Below are positions 1-10,819 of a DNA stretch of 64,000 nucleotides, piece by piece. The position numbers were made by a program, and so were the translations under genes. The notes beneath the pieces are model-generated. The model searched no databases and was not told where the DNA came from. It saw only the letters and a program-made list of their open reading frames with translations. Origin of the DNA: Emiliania huxleyi CCMP1516 (Eukaryota; Haptophyta; Isochrysidales; Noelaerhabdaceae); assembly GCF_000372725.1 (NCBI RefSeq), contig NW_005201183.1:5972-69971 (forward strand), written 5' to 3'. Within the stretch, counting starts at the first letter, position 1, and each line of letters opens with the position of its first letter.

Positions 1-235
1 TGGACGTACGCCGAGAAGGGTCCGAGAAGGGTCCGAGGAGGGTCCGAGGAGGGTCCGAGGAGGGTCCGAGAGGGGTCCGAGGAGGGTCCGAGAAGGGTCC
101 GAGAGGGGTCCGAGGAGGGTCCGAGAAGGGTCCGAGAGGGTCCGAGAAGGGTCCGAGGAGGGTCCGAGAGGGTCCGAGAAGGGTCCGAGGAGGGTCCGAG
201 GAGGGTCGGAGGAGGGGCAGCGGGGCAGCGGGGAG
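1..235. repeat. 10-11 bp minisatellite (GGAGGGTCCGA units)
   Basis: Head-to-tail copies of GGAGGGTCCGA and shorter variants (GAGGGTCCGA, AGGGGTCCGA) run from the window start to about position 205, followed by G-rich low-complexity DNA to about 330. It lies beyond the 3' end of the SAP-domain gene on the minus strand. That gene's frame stays open into the array, so it could be translated or be 3' untranslated DNA. Confidence 0.85.
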
Positions 236-339
236 GGGCGTGGAGGGGGGAGGCGGGGAGGGGGGGGAGGCGGGGAGGGGGGGGAGGCGGGGAGGCGGGG
301 AGGCAGGGGGGGGGGGGGGAGGCGGGGAGGAGGTAGGCA

Positions 340-604
340 TTCGCCTTCTGGTGCTCTCCTCCGAGCGCCGCTTGCGTCACCGCGTCGTGGAGCGCGCCTA
401 GTGCCCAGGCTGGCTCAGTAGACCTAGTGGGTGTGTCACTTTCCACCGTACGGGTGTTGAATTGGCTAATGGGTGTTTTGGGGATGCTCGTGCTCGCAAG
501 CGCGCCATCCTCCGCCGAGAGGCCAGCCGGTGCCCCGTCGTACCAGGTCGAGTCGAGGTCGGCGCTGCCCCGCCGGTAGCCGCCAGTGCCAGTGTACCTG
601 CCCT

Positions 605-640
<36 letters not shown>

Positions 641-1346
641 CGCGCCCCCCCCGCCCGCCGCCCGCCGCCTCGCGCTCCGCCGACGCAAATAGGTCGTCAA
701 CCCAAGACGCCCCTCCTCCCCCTCCCCCTCCTCCTCCTCCCCCCCCTCCTCCTCCGCTGTCGGGCAGCGAGTCGAGCCCCTCGGCCCACTTCATCATGGC
801 GGGGTCGCCGCCGCCGCCGCCTCCCTCCGGCGCGTCGAGCCCAACCCTCCCCATCCCCTCCAGCTCGCCCAGCACTGCGTCGAGATCGTCCGGCCCGTCC
901 CACCCCGCGCCCGCGTCGAAGAAGAGGTCCGCCTCGGCGTCGGCGTCGAGCGCAGGCGGCGGCACGTCGAGCAGGTCGCCGAGGCCGAGCTCGCCGAGGT
1001 CGAGCTCGTCCGCCTCCTCGAACTCGAAGCCGCCCTCCCCGCCACCTGCCGTAGCAGGCGCCGCCTCAGCCTCGAGCAGCCGCGTCCGCAGCTCGTCGGC
1101 TTTGCCGCTCGCCGGCAGCCCCGCCTCCTGCGCGGCACAGGGCCGGTGAAGGTGCTGCTGTACATGCATCGAGAGAGAGAGAGATAGAGACGGCCACGCT
1201 GGTCTACTCGAGCGCACCTTGCAGGCCTGCTGGAGCTCTCGGTACGACATATCGCCCGCGGCCACGTCGAGCGTCACCGCGGCACGCGCGAGACCGATGG
1301 CCGGCGCGCGAGTCGGCGACCAGCCGATGGAGAGGAACGAGAGCAT
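340..1346 (-). CDS. SAP-domain acidic protein, two exons, 3' end unresolved
   Basis: Exon 1 is 1346-1218 (43 codons from ATG) and exon 2 starts at 1127. The 90-bp GT-AG intron is 1217-1128. The splice joins YRELQQACK to EAGLPASGKADELRTRLLEA, which is a SAP motif (helix, GLPxxGKxxEL, second helix), a DNA- or chromatin-binding module of nuclear proteins. After it the chain is acidic (repeated ELDLGELGLGDLL-like segments), then glycine-rich, with a conserved-looking stretch ASWVDDLFASAER near 710-670. The frame stays open to about 340 and beyond into repeats, so the stop was not placed. SAP assignment rests on motif recognition; nuclear function is inferred. Confidence 0.6.
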
Positions 1347-1439
1347 GTCGACGGGGAGAGGGCTGCTCGCTCGCAGACAGAGCGAGCTTCAGTTCGAAAG
1401 AAAAACGCGCTCCTGGTGCGTCGGCGCCAAAACAGTTGG

Positions 1440-1830
1440 AGCTGGCGGCGCGGCCGCGGCAGCCTTTGTGCGAGTTCTATCGATTCATCTTATTCTCAAT
1501 CCTCCCACCACAGCATCACCCCAGCACTGACCACTGCCCCCGCCCGCCCTCGCCCGCTCGCCCTCTCCCGCCCGCCCTCGCCCGCCCGCCCTCGCCCGCC
1601 CGCCCCCGCCCCCGCACTTGCACTTGCACTGCACTCACCCTCGAGCTCCGTCCCTGCTGCCCTCATCTCAATCTCGGCTCATCTAAAGAGGCTTCGGCCA
1701 GCGGGCTTCGGCCAACGAGGCTTCGGCCAACGAGAGGCTTCGGCCAACGATATTATTACTGCTCCGCTCAGCGCCGCGAGTCACAGACAGACAGACAGAC
1801 AGACAGAAAGCTCGGCCAAAGCCAGCGCAG
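1440..1830. repeat. Intergenic low-complexity DNA
   Basis: Holds CCCGCCCGCCCTCG repeats (about 1540-1610), three to four copies of a GGCTTCGGCCAACGA unit (1690-1750) and a CAGA run (1786-1808). It separates two minus-strand genes, the SAP gene and the 3' end of the kinesin gene. No gene is supported here. Confidence 0.7.
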
Positions 1831-1909
1831 GTGTTGTACATTTGCAGCATTCTCATTGTCTCACAAGCTGGGCCTACGGCTTTCTTGGATGAGTGCGGCG
1901 CTACAGCGG

Positions 1910-4257
1910 TCACTGCGGCCATTCGAAGAACTTCTGGAGCGCGGAGTTGACGATGGACTTTCCGTTACCATCGTGCGTGCCCTTCTCCGACGCCCTCCAG
2001 AAGTTGCACCTGCTGAGCCCCGACGCAGTGCCGTCGCCGGCCCGCCCCGGAGCCTTGAACAGGCCAGGGCGTGTGTGAGGGAGCTTTCGCATCTCCTGGA
2101 TGCCCAACGCGCGGAACTCGTTGATGAAGTCAGGGAAGGTGCGCTTGATGAAGGCTGCAACCGTTCCGATTCCTGCGTCCTCCCCCTTAGCGATCTTCAG
2201 GAGCTTCACGAACTCGTAGCGGTACGTAGTGCCGAGCTTCCGCTCCAGTTCCTTGGTAGACATAGCGCACGCCTCTGTCACCCACTTCGGGCACTTAAGG
2301 CCCCCCTCCGCCCCCGCCGCCCCGGCGTTCTCCTTGTCGGCGTCAGGCGGGACCAGCAGCGACGCGCTCTCGGCCTGCGCCCCCGCTGCCTGCGTCGCGC
2401 CCACCAGCAGCAACGTGTCCTCGGCCGCCTCAGGCGACAGGTCGTCGTCGAGCGCCTTCTCCACGGCGTCGGCGGCAACCTCCGCCGCCTCGGCCGCCTC
2501 GTGGAGCCACGCCCTCCGGATCGCGCGCTGGATGCGGACGGCGGCCGCCCGGCGTGCCTTCGTGCGCTGCATGGCGAGCTTCCGCACGGCGGTCGCGCAG
2601 CGCACGTTCGACTGGATCGAGACGATCGCGGCCATGGCAGAGGCGAAGGAGGCGCGAGGAGCCGACGCGCGCCACGCCGCCTGCACGCGCGTGGCGGCTG
2701 CCGCATCGAGAGCAAGCGCACGCCGAAGGGCCTGGCCGCGAAACACCGCCTGAAGACGGCGCGAGCAGCGCTGGCGACGCAGCTCCGAAGCCGCGGCGGC
2801 GCGGCGCACCGCCGCCTGCACACGCACTGCGGCGAGGGGCTGTGCCGCCTCGAGCTGCCGCTCGAGACACTGCACCTTGGCGAGCGCGGCCTCGTGCTGC
2901 TGCATCTCCGCCGAAACCTCCTCGCGGATGCGCCGCTCGTCGCCTGATAAATTAATCAAAGAATAATCAATTAATTGATTAATCATTTAATTACTCGTGG
3001 ATGCGCCGCTCGTCGCCAAGTCTCTCCGCCTCGACCTGCTGCAGCCGCTCCCGCAGCACCTTGAGCTCCGACTGCAGCGCCTGCTCTCTCGCGAGCTGCT
3101 CCGCCCTCGCTCGCTCCTCGTCGGCCAGGCGCGCCGCCTCCTCGGCAAAGAGCCGCTCGCCCCCCGGCTGGCGCGCCACCCGCGGCTTGGAGACGATCGT
3201 CCGCGCGCGCGAGACGGTGTAGAGCGTCGAGAGCGTCTCGACCGCATTCGGCTCGGCCGGCGAGGCGCAGGCGAGCATGAGCGTCTGGGTGGCGCCTGTC
3301 AAAACTCAATCTTTCTTAATGAAGAATGGAGAGGCGGCGGCGGTGGCGGGGCACAAGGGTCTGGGCGGCGCCTCCGAGGCGGCCGGCGAGGACCTTGGTG
3401 AGGGAGGAGCCGTTGTACGGCACGTGCGCCGCGCGCGTGCCCAGCGCGTGGAGCACGTGGTTGAGGTGGAAGAGCGACAGGTTGATTTGGATGCCCTCCT
3501 GCCGCACCTTTCCCTCGGTGCCGGCGCGCTTGGGGCGCTCCGAGCCGGCGAGGTCGACAAAGGTGAGCTTGGGCCGGAGCTTGCCGGAGGCGCCCTCGCT
3601 CTTCGGGTCCGCCAGACTCAGCTCCACCGAGAGCACCGCGTGTGACCGCGACGAGTGCTCGTTGAGCCGCGTGCTGCTGGTGGCGCGCGCCGCGGCGCCG
3701 CTGGCGAGCAGCGCCGTCAAGTCGGCGGCGGACTTGAGCTCGCGGCTTGCGGCGGGGAGGCCCCAGCCCGCGCCGTCCCGCTTGAGGTGCAGCCGGGGCA
3801 GCTCGCCGTCCGCCGCCGCCGCCGCCAGCAGGTCGTGCACCGCGTCCTCGTAGATTTGAACAAAGCTCGCGTGCACGGAGGCGCCGGGCGGCAGCCGCTC
3901 AAAGATCTGCTTGACCGACATCTGGATGAGGCCGTCCACGCGGGCGCCCGTGCCCGATCCCATCGTGTGCGTCTTCCCCGAGCCGGTCTGCCCGTACGCG
4001 AGCACCGTCGCGTTGCAGCCCCGCAGCACGTTCGGGAGCAGCGTCGGCGCGATGCACGCGTCATAGACGGACGAGATGCCACCTTCGGGGCCGCCCACGT
4101 GGTCAAAGACGAAGGGAAACGGCGCGCTGTCGAGCACCACCTCGGGCTTCTCCGGCTGCGGCTGGTGCAGGCACTCGGAGCCGCGTGGCTCGTGCGGCAG
4201 CAGCGGCCGCACGACGAGCGCGACCTGGACGTGCTCGGAGCGACGCGTTGACACCAT
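1910..4257 (-). CDS. Kinesin motor protein with IQ-motif tail
   Basis: ATP-driven microtubule motor of 732 residues in three exons: 4257-3372, 3295-3017 and 2943-1910. The motor shows P-loop GQTGSGKTHTMG, switch I region NEHSSRSHA, switch II DLAGSE, the NLSLFHLNHVLHALG helix and the terminal LGG/ATQTLMLACASPAE strand, which is intact only after splicing the first intron. A coiled coil follows (exon 2), then about five IQ-like repeats (VQAAVRR, LQAVFRG, VQAAWRA, IQSNVRC, IQRAIRR), suggesting calmodulin or light-chain binding, and an unrecognised C-terminal domain ending EFRALGIQEMRKL then a basic tail. Start chosen at the ATG just before the first motor strand (VQVALVVRPL); the frame is open further upstream. 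Both introns are GC-AG, 76 and 73 bp, and flanked by 23-27 base direct repeats. Family certain, subfamily not assigned. Confidence 0.9.
2944..3016 (-). repeat. Kinesin intron 2: AT-rich insert flanked by direct repeats
   Basis: The 73-bp intron begins GCGACGAGCGGCGCATCC and the next exon begins with the same bases (one mismatch over about 23). Between the copies is an AT-rich palindromic stretch (TTAATTAAATGATTAATC...), in sharp contrast to the GC-rich exons. The acceptor is ATCAG. Confidence 0.85.
3296..3371 (-). repeat. Kinesin intron 1 with duplicated exon start
   Basis: 76-bp GC-AG intron. Its first 27 bases (GCGCCGCCCAGACCCTTG...) are a near copy of the first bases of the following exon (GCGCCACCCAGACGCTCA...). 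Removing it gives the conserved motor strand GRLGGATQTLMLACASP, which a reading without splicing breaks. Confidence 0.85.
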
Positions 4258-4482
4258 CTCGCCATCCGCGTTCGGGCCGCAACTGGGATTCCCCCTGCGC
4301 GGGCGGACGGGGGGAGTGGTTGGACCCGGGCGATGGCACCACGGGGACGAGGAAGAGATGCCTCGCCTCCGCGGGGTGGCCGGAGACCCCATTCGCATTG
4401 TGGTTGGTCCTGCGAGGCCACGGGAGAAGTGACGGCGTTGGCGGTGGCCGCGGGCAAGGGATGGCGCAGTCATCGGGAGAGG

Positions 4483-4515
<33 letters not shown>

Positions 4516-4862
4516 GGCGCCGGCCGCGGCGGCGCGGGGCGCGGGGCACCACACGTCGGCGAGTTTTGGGGCCGTTCAAGCACCTGGAATGGAGGGTAAG
4601 CCCGCTGACCGTGGGGGCGGAGCGCTGTTCTTCTTTTTTCCATCCGCTGTTGAGCGTGAAGATGGTTGGTTGGTCTCTGGGAGGAGGTTTTACAACTCAA
4701 GTCCTCTGGAGAGCATTTTTCCAAAAGGGTATGGCGAGTTCGCCGTCGAAGGGACAGGGACGTGTCCAAAGATAAACGTCACGATCGCCTCACCGATTCG
4801 AGGCGGCGTTGCTGGCTCTGTGCTGGCGATGCACAGGTTGCTCGCTCTACGCTCTCGCTGCC

Positions 4863-5460
4863 ATGAACGGCGATCCCTTCTCGACCGACCCAGTGGTGCA
4901 AGAGGACTACAACCTCTTCCCGATGCGCTGCGACGCAGCCTCATGGCCGTGCACTCAACCCGTCGTTCGAAGCACAGCGCCAGCCCGTGGCGACCAGAGA
5001 TGGACGCTTTTGTGCTATTACGCCATGTTCGCGACAAAATCTCATTACCAAAGGTGGCAGAGCAGTGGCCGTTTCCACCACCTGCAAAAAAGTCGCGTGC
5101 AATTCTGCGTCGATGGCAAGATGTGCTCCGAGGCCTCGCCGGTATCGACGAGCTGATGTGCGGAATGTGCGAGGAGCAAGAAATGAGCGAGACGCAGCTG
5201 AACAGCACCGAGGTAAGCCTGCAGCCGTGGATCGAGGACGCTCTCGTGAAGCTGCACGCGCGAAATACGTGTCGATGAACTCAAACTACACTCCGTGGAC
5301 GATCGAGGAGGACCACCTTCTGTTGCTCTCGTACCAGAGCGGCGCGAAGATCACTGAGATTCGCGTGAGTAGCCGATCCGCCGAAGCAATCAAGCTCCAG
5401 CTACGCCGATTTCAGAACGTCACGCCACGGGTACGCGACGCGCACCACAAGAGCCGCTGC
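4863..5460 (+). CDS. Myb/SANT-like DNA-binding protein, frame broken
   Basis: Two SANT-like units lie in different frames. The first (about 4980-5130) reads SPWRPEMDAFVLLRHVRDK then RAILRRWQDV. The second (about 5275-5420) reads TPWTIEEDHLLLLSYQSG then EAIKLQLRRFQ, with the W-x-x-E-x-D and Leu spacing of Myb-type helices. An ATG at 4863 opens a third frame (MNGDPFSTDPVVQEDYNLFP). A plausible donor GAG|GTAAGC sits at 5212, but I could not place an acceptor that restores the second unit's frame. Either small introns were missed or this is a decayed gene. Function inferred as transcription-factor-like only. Confidence 0.4.
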
Positions 5461-5808
5461 GACCCGGAGGCGCCGTATCAGTACCTGCAGCACGACATAT
5501 GCTCGACCCTCGCTCTACCGATGTGCAGCGGCGGTACACTATTGCATCGTCGTCCCAACGCTGAGTCTCCTTCTCCTGCTGGTGGGCTCTGGCCTGTGCC
5601 TCGAGGCCTGTGCAGTGGCAGTGACCACAATCCATTATCACCCCGCCTCACTCAGCGGAGCGCGGGAAGGCCAGAACCCAGAAGCCACTTGCACTTCCTT
5701 TCGAGTCTTTACTCTTTTCGGACGCGGCTGCGCTGGCCTCGGCAGCTTTTTAGCGGCGGCGAGCTTGTTCTTGGAGAGAGTAACTCAGCCGCTCAATATA
5801 TACAATAA

Positions 5809-6359
5809 AAACAGACCTAACCGACAGAACACCTCGTTCATGTTCTCCTCCACGCGCAGAGTGGTAATTTCTCGCAGCTGCGAGACAAGTTTTCTCGGAG
5901 CGACAGCCTCAAAGACAAAAGGGTGGATGGGTGGGGGACGATTGCGGGCGAGCGCCAGCGCGCCCCAGGAACGGTGGGGTGCCCTCGACCGCGCGTCCGA
6001 GTCACTTGGGCGGATGAGCGAGCGGCACATGGCCCGACAAAGAGAAATCGGAGTCTGGCGACGAGATCGATAAAAGAAGTGCAGCGTTTCCTCTGAGGTG
6101 CCTCAGAGGTGCGCCACACCTCTGAAGGTGTCTTTCAGAGGTGTACTTCAGGAGCAGAGCTGACGTCAGTCTGTGCGCGCTCCCTCTCTCCTCGTCGAAA
6201 CTCCATTTTCTCGCATCTTGGCTCTCTCAGCCCCAGCTTTGAGCGCCGCGGGCCGCGGGCCGGGCGCGGGGCGCGACACTATAGCTTGTGCCGAGACCCA
6301 CCATGCAAAAGGATCAGCCGAACGCAGCGCGCTAACGCGCTGCTGGCCGCCCATCCGGC
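5809..6359. other. Intergenic, no supported gene
   Basis: Between the Myb-like remnant and the acidic gene. It contains a short nested inverted repeat near 6092-6142 built from CTCTGAGGTG, CTCAGAGGTG, CACCTCTGA and TCAGAGGTG. Nothing else stands out. Confidence 0.5.
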
Positions 6360-6586
6360 TCAGCGGTGCAGCGAGCACCGGCGGTTGGCGCAGCGCGAAG
6401 CCGGCGCCGGCTTGCCCCAGCCGCAGTTACGGCACTCGTATGGCATCTCGTCGTCCTCCCAGTCTTCGTCGGTTGTGTCGGAGGACGAGATCCCCTCCTC
6501 GGTCTCCTCGGTGTAGTCGGAGGACGAGTAGTCGTCGTCGTCGTCCTCCTCCTCGCCGTCGTCCTCGCTGTCGTCCTCGCCCTCGC

Positions 6587-6623
<37 letters not shown>

Positions 6624-7096
6624 CTCGCCTCCCTCCTCGTCGACCAGCGCCGCACCGTCCTCATCGCCGTCTGCGCCCTCCTCGGCTCTACCTTCATCGT
6701 CTTGCGCCTCAGATGGCCCCGCCTGCTGCAGAGAACAAACGTGAGTACACGGTGCGCGGATTGTGGCAACGCGCACGGCGTCGCACCTCGGCCCCGGAAG
6801 CCGAGGCAAGCTCCTGGAAGCGCGCGCGCGTCAGCCGCGCCTCCTCTTTTGCCTCCTCATACTGTCGCTTGGTCTTGCGCTCCTTGTCCTCCGCATCGGC
6901 CTGCAGCACTGCTGCAGCATACCGTGCGGCAGACTCAGCGTCAGCGGTCCCGGCGGCGGTCGCCGCCGACGCGGCGGCGGTCGCCGACGCCGCGGCGGTG
7001 GTCGCCGCCGACGCGGCGGCGGCCGACGCCGCGTCAGCGGCGACCTTCTCTCTGTCGGCGGTGTCCTTCTCCGCCCGGATGCGTTCAATTCTCCTG
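6360..7096 (-). CDS. Acidic coiled-coil protein with C-terminal four-cysteine motif
   Basis: Two exons are visible: about 7096-6787 and 6725-6360, separated by a 61-bp GT-AG intron whose acceptor is a tandem CAGCAG, allowing one Gln to be in or out. The N-terminal part is an Ala/Glu-rich coiled coil (RIERIRAEKDTADREK, then KRQYEEAKEEARLTRARFQE). The second exon is a long Asp/Glu tract, then YECRNCGWGKPAPASRC and CSLHR, giving C-x2-C-x10-C-x4-C, possibly a small zinc ribbon. The 5' end was not resolved: the coding frame runs back only to a likely acceptor near 7096, and a short ATG-led reading (MAPVVFNLEQE) just upstream is out of frame. No family recognised. Confidence 0.5.
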
Positions 7097-7269
7097 CTCC
7101 AAGTTGAAGACGACGGGTGCCATCGCACGGGCGACTGCGGGGCGCGGCGGAGGGCTTGCACAGGCGCGTGGGCGCGCGGCGCGCGCGCGCGGGCTCGCTA
7201 GCGGGGTGCGGTGGGCGAGGTGGTAGCGGAGTCGGGTATCACCGGAATGGAGGGTAGGATTCCTATCTG

Positions 7270-7372
7270 CCCATAGGGGTGGTTGAGGGGTTGAGGGTTG
7301 AGGCCCCCCCTCAACCATCTGGTTGACGGTTGAGACCCCCCGTCAACCCTTTAGTTGGGGGTTGAGGCCTCC
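7270..7372. repeat. TTGAGG/CCTCAA palindromic repeat, copy 1
   Basis: Alternating GGTTGAGGG and CCCTCAACC units with GGTTGACGGTTGAGACC form several overlapping hairpins. A related copy lies at 8675-8755. Probably a miniature inverted-repeat element or fold-back repeat. Confidence 0.6.
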
Positions 7373-9456
7373 AGGGCCTACTCTATTCACAGGCTCGCGC
7401 GTGATCACAACACACAAGATAAACTGGAACAGCCCCTGCCGCCAAAAAATCGCTTCGCCTGCGGCGCGCTCTTGCGCTCCTCGTACCTCGAGCGCAATCC
7501 ATAAGTAGGAGACGCTCACTGTCGCCATTCAGGCGCCTGATCTTTCAGCAAAGCGATGGCCTACCTGGTACGAGTTCAGATGCGCGCCCGGCAGAAGACG
7601 CGTGTGATGCCGCATGCAGTGGAATGCGCACAGAGAACGGACGGCAAGAGAAGGCAAGGGAAGGAAGAGAAACGGCTGGTGAAGCTCAGCTCACGGCGTA
7701 GTACTGCGTAAGCAACCGCGGTCACTAACCATCCACGGCAAGAGTCACGGGTGAATGCTGCCGCATAAAGCAACAGAGTCGCGCTTGGCGCGATGGTCTT
7801 GTCGCGGTTCACGACTTGACGTTGCACACGGTCATAGACGCAGGATCTATTTGGCGAGTCTCAAGCAGCAAAAGTAGGCGCGAGAAATTAATGTCGATCC
7901 TGAGATCTCAATTTTGGCGCTAGTTTCGTTTTCTGGTACATCACGACGACTTGCTTGGGTCTCATGTAGCTCGACGGCTCTTGGACGGCTCTTTCTGGTT
8001 GCTTGGATCAGACAGTGCTATCAGTCAGCAACGCAATGCCGAGAGCAGGGCGGCCTTCGAGGAGGGTCAACTAAGCTCCTGCTGCATATCGAGCATGGAA
8101 GGCGGCCATTGCTGATTGCTCAAACCTGTTCGAGTTGGCCTCCGGGAACAAGGGTGCGTGGCCGGCGCGGTCTGGTTCACGTGCAATGAGGGTAACGCCA
8201 TCAAAATCGCGATCATGGGCCGACATGCCTCCGACATTTCTCAAGGCCCGGACGGAAGCTCTGGCCTCTGCAGACAGCCAGACCGCTCTGCGCGGTCGGA
8301 CCGACTTTTTCAGACTTTACTATTCTGGATACTGAGGGTATGTGCTGCTAGATCTCACTGAGCTGAGCTCGTATCTGCCTTTTGCAAAAGAGTTTTGAGT
8401 TCGGTAATGTCTCCGGAGACGGAGGGCCGCGTCCGCGGACGGCCATGACTCGGCCGGGACCGCCCCGTGGGGGCCTTCGATGCACGATGGCTGTCAGCGC
8501 CATTCCGGGCTTTGCATCACACCTCCCATTCACGCACGGAGGTCGTAGCTGAAGCAAGTACTCGTAAAAACGGCGCGTCAAATGCAGCATCCAGGCGTCT
8601 AAAGAAGACGACATGAATCGTCTCACAGATAATGTGTGTTCAGACCTTTGCGCGGGGGGTGTGAACAGCCATTCCGCGTGGTTGAGGGGTTGAAGGGGTC
8701 TGTCAACCACTTGGTTGAGGGTTGAGGCCTCTGTCAACCACGTGGTTGACAGGTGAGAAGAGAGAGAGAGTCGTGATTTCTTGTTGGTTAATAAAAATCT
8801 CTCTCACAGGTGAGGCAATCGGCCTCAACCACCGCTATGAGTAGATTCCTAAGCCCGCTGACCGTGAGGCGGGAGCGAGGATCTCGGAGGCCCTTCCGAC
8901 CCCTCTCGAGCCCTCCCGCCACGAAGATCCTCCCTTTGTCCGACCGTCCCTCCGAGCCCACCCGGCGCCCGAGCCCTCTTGCCTATCACCCGAGCTCGGG
9001 GGGGGCGGCGAGCCCTCCTGGACCCCACCACCCCTCCCGCCTCGCCCAGCCCTCCTGACCCCTCTCCCCGGTGGACCGCTCCACCCTCCCAGCGCGCTAG
9101 CCCTATGGGACCCTGTGGAGCCCTCCCGACGCCGATCCGACGGGGACCCCTCCAGCCCTGTGGGCTGGCGAGCCCTCCGGTCGGAGGGGTGGAAGTGGGA
9201 GGGCTCGAGGACGGACCCCTCTCGCTCCGGGAGGGTGGAGGGGTGGAGGGTGGAGGGGTGGAGGGGTGGTTGAGCCCTCTAGCTCTATCGATATAGCCCT
9301 ACCCCTCCCGCCGTTTTAGGGCTTGCCCACCCGCTATGCTATCAGTTTGTACACCGCAAGAGAGTCAGCTGTTCCCACAGCAGGCTGGAAGTACCCGGGT
9401 ACCTCGCCAGCCTGAGGGACGCTTGGGAGGAGCGCCATCTTCTCTCGTTTCCCAAA
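7373..9456. other. Intergenic, repeat-rich, no supported gene
   Basis: About 2 kb between divergently transcribed genes. It holds the second TTGAGG palindromic copy (8675-8755, with CAACCACTTGGTTG-type hairpins), a CT-rich run near 8758-8810, and 8880-9300, an array of loosely repeated GAGCCCTCC / GGAGGGCTC units. AAGCCCGCTGACCGTG near 8850 recurs near 4600. Open frames here look like composition artefacts. Confidence 0.6.
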
Positions 9457-10422
9457 ATGGCGACGGCGTCCACGACAGCCGTCGCCCAGCAGGCCGTGGA
9501 CACGACTCTCGTCTCCTTGATCGACGACCACCTGACGCACACGTTTTCATTCCTCAAGCTCGAAGACCTCATCCACGCGAGCTCGGCGTGCAAGCAGTTT
9601 GAGGCGCTGATCAACAACGAGCGACGCCTCTGGTCTCACATCGTCTTCCCCAAGGCCGCCTCCAAGGTGATCACAGACTGCCAGCTGGCGGCCCTACTCA
9701 CACGCGTGCACGCCAAAGAGTGCACGACGCTGCTCCGCCTCCACTTCAGCGACATCAGCGGCCGCGGCCTTCTCCCTCTGTGCTCGGGTGCGCTCATCAC
9801 CCTCGATCTGCGCCAGACACACGGGCCTTGCGCGCACTACCCAAATGAGCGCACATACTGGGACGGCGAGGCGCTCGTGACGCTGCTGACGAGCCTCGAG
9901 GAAGGCGACACCGCAGGCGGCCACGGCATTCATGTTTTCCTACCCACAGTCATGGAGCCAGACAGCGTGGGCCACCCGTGGGTGCCGCTCGTGTCCGACG
10001 AGGCGACGGAACGGCGCATCAGGGGCACAATGCTGTCTCTGAAGGCGATGGGACAGCAGGCGTGCTGCATGTGCGACGGCAGCGACGAGGACTCCGCGTC
10101 AGACAGCGGCGCAGCCGTCGAGGAATGCTCGGTCTGCCTCAAGACCCACTGCACAAGCTGCGCCGGCTTCTACTTCTGTACGGCGTGCTCGTTCACCGCC
10201 TGCGAGGCGTGCGCTACCGACCTGCCCAAGAAATACTCCTGTGACAACGGAGATCAGTGCCGCGGGATGTGGCGCTGCGATGTCTGCGAAAACATCCCGG
10301 GGACTTGCTTCGGCTGCGGAGGCAAGTTTTGTGACAGCTGCGGCCGACAGGACGACGAGACGCCTGAGGCCGAGTTTTACTGCAAGCGCTGCGAGGCCGA
10401 GTACTGGGAAAACAACGACTGA
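9457..10422 (+). CDS. F-box-like protein with C-terminal cysteine-rich zinc-finger region
   Basis: Single-exon 321-residue frame from ATG. Residues about 18-65 (LVSLIDDHLTHTFSFLKLEDL, then ASSACKQFEALINNERRLW) fit an F-box, the Skp1-binding motif of SCF ubiquitin-ligase adaptors. Residues about 205-315 carry some 25 cysteines in CxxC pairs (CCMC, CSVC, CTAC, CDVC, CFGC, CDSC, CKRC), resembling stacked zinc-binding fingers that could bind a substrate. No leucine-rich or kelch repeats. Substrate recruitment for ubiquitination is inferred from the F-box; the Cys-rich part is not assigned to a named family. Intronless, unlike several neighbours. Confidence 0.75.
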   Translation: MATASTTAVAQQAVDTTLVSLIDDHLTHTFSFLKLEDLIHASSACKQFEALINNERRLWSHIVFPKAASKVITDCQLAALLTRVHAKECTTLLRLHFSDISGRGLLPLCSGALITLDLRQTHGPCAHYPNERTYWDGEALVTLLTSLEEGDTAGGHGIHVFLPTVMEPDSVGHPWVPLVSDEATERRIRGTMLSLKAMGQQACCMCDGSDEDSASDSGAAVEECSVCLKTHCTSCAGFYFCTACSFTACEACATDLPKKYSCDNGDQCRGMWRCDVCENIPGTCFGCGGKFCDSCGRQDDETPEAEFYCKRCEAEYWENND

Positions 10423-10819
10423 CATGCGCACGGCTCGCGATCCGAGGTAGTGGACTCGTCGAGAGACGTCTCTCTCGGAGTCTGGCTCCGGCTTCACACC
10501 TTCACTTGAGCATCTCTCCATATGCGTCTCCATGGCCGGAACGGAACCGTCAGCGTTTCGCCCGGCTGGTGCGTGGTGGTCTCGCGCGGTTTTATTTTGG
10601 ATCACAGAACACTTGCGGAGAGCTGTGGTGGAGAGTTGTGGGGGAACGCCTCCTTTCGCAAGATTTTCCTTGCATGCTCAAGGTACAACGCCCCAGGGCC
10701 CTGCAGTAGGTGCCCCCTATTTTCATCTTTGTTCGCTTCGCTGCGCGGCCTGGGGATAGGTAGGCGTTGGCAAGACCCCCTATCTGGCAAGGAGCCGGAA
10801 ACCCGCACGTGGGCGTCCA

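Noticed and set aside
1436..2947. 503-codon + strand frame opposite the kinesin tail
   Set aside because: Antisense shadow of a gene whose kinesin homology and splice structure are clear on the minus strand.
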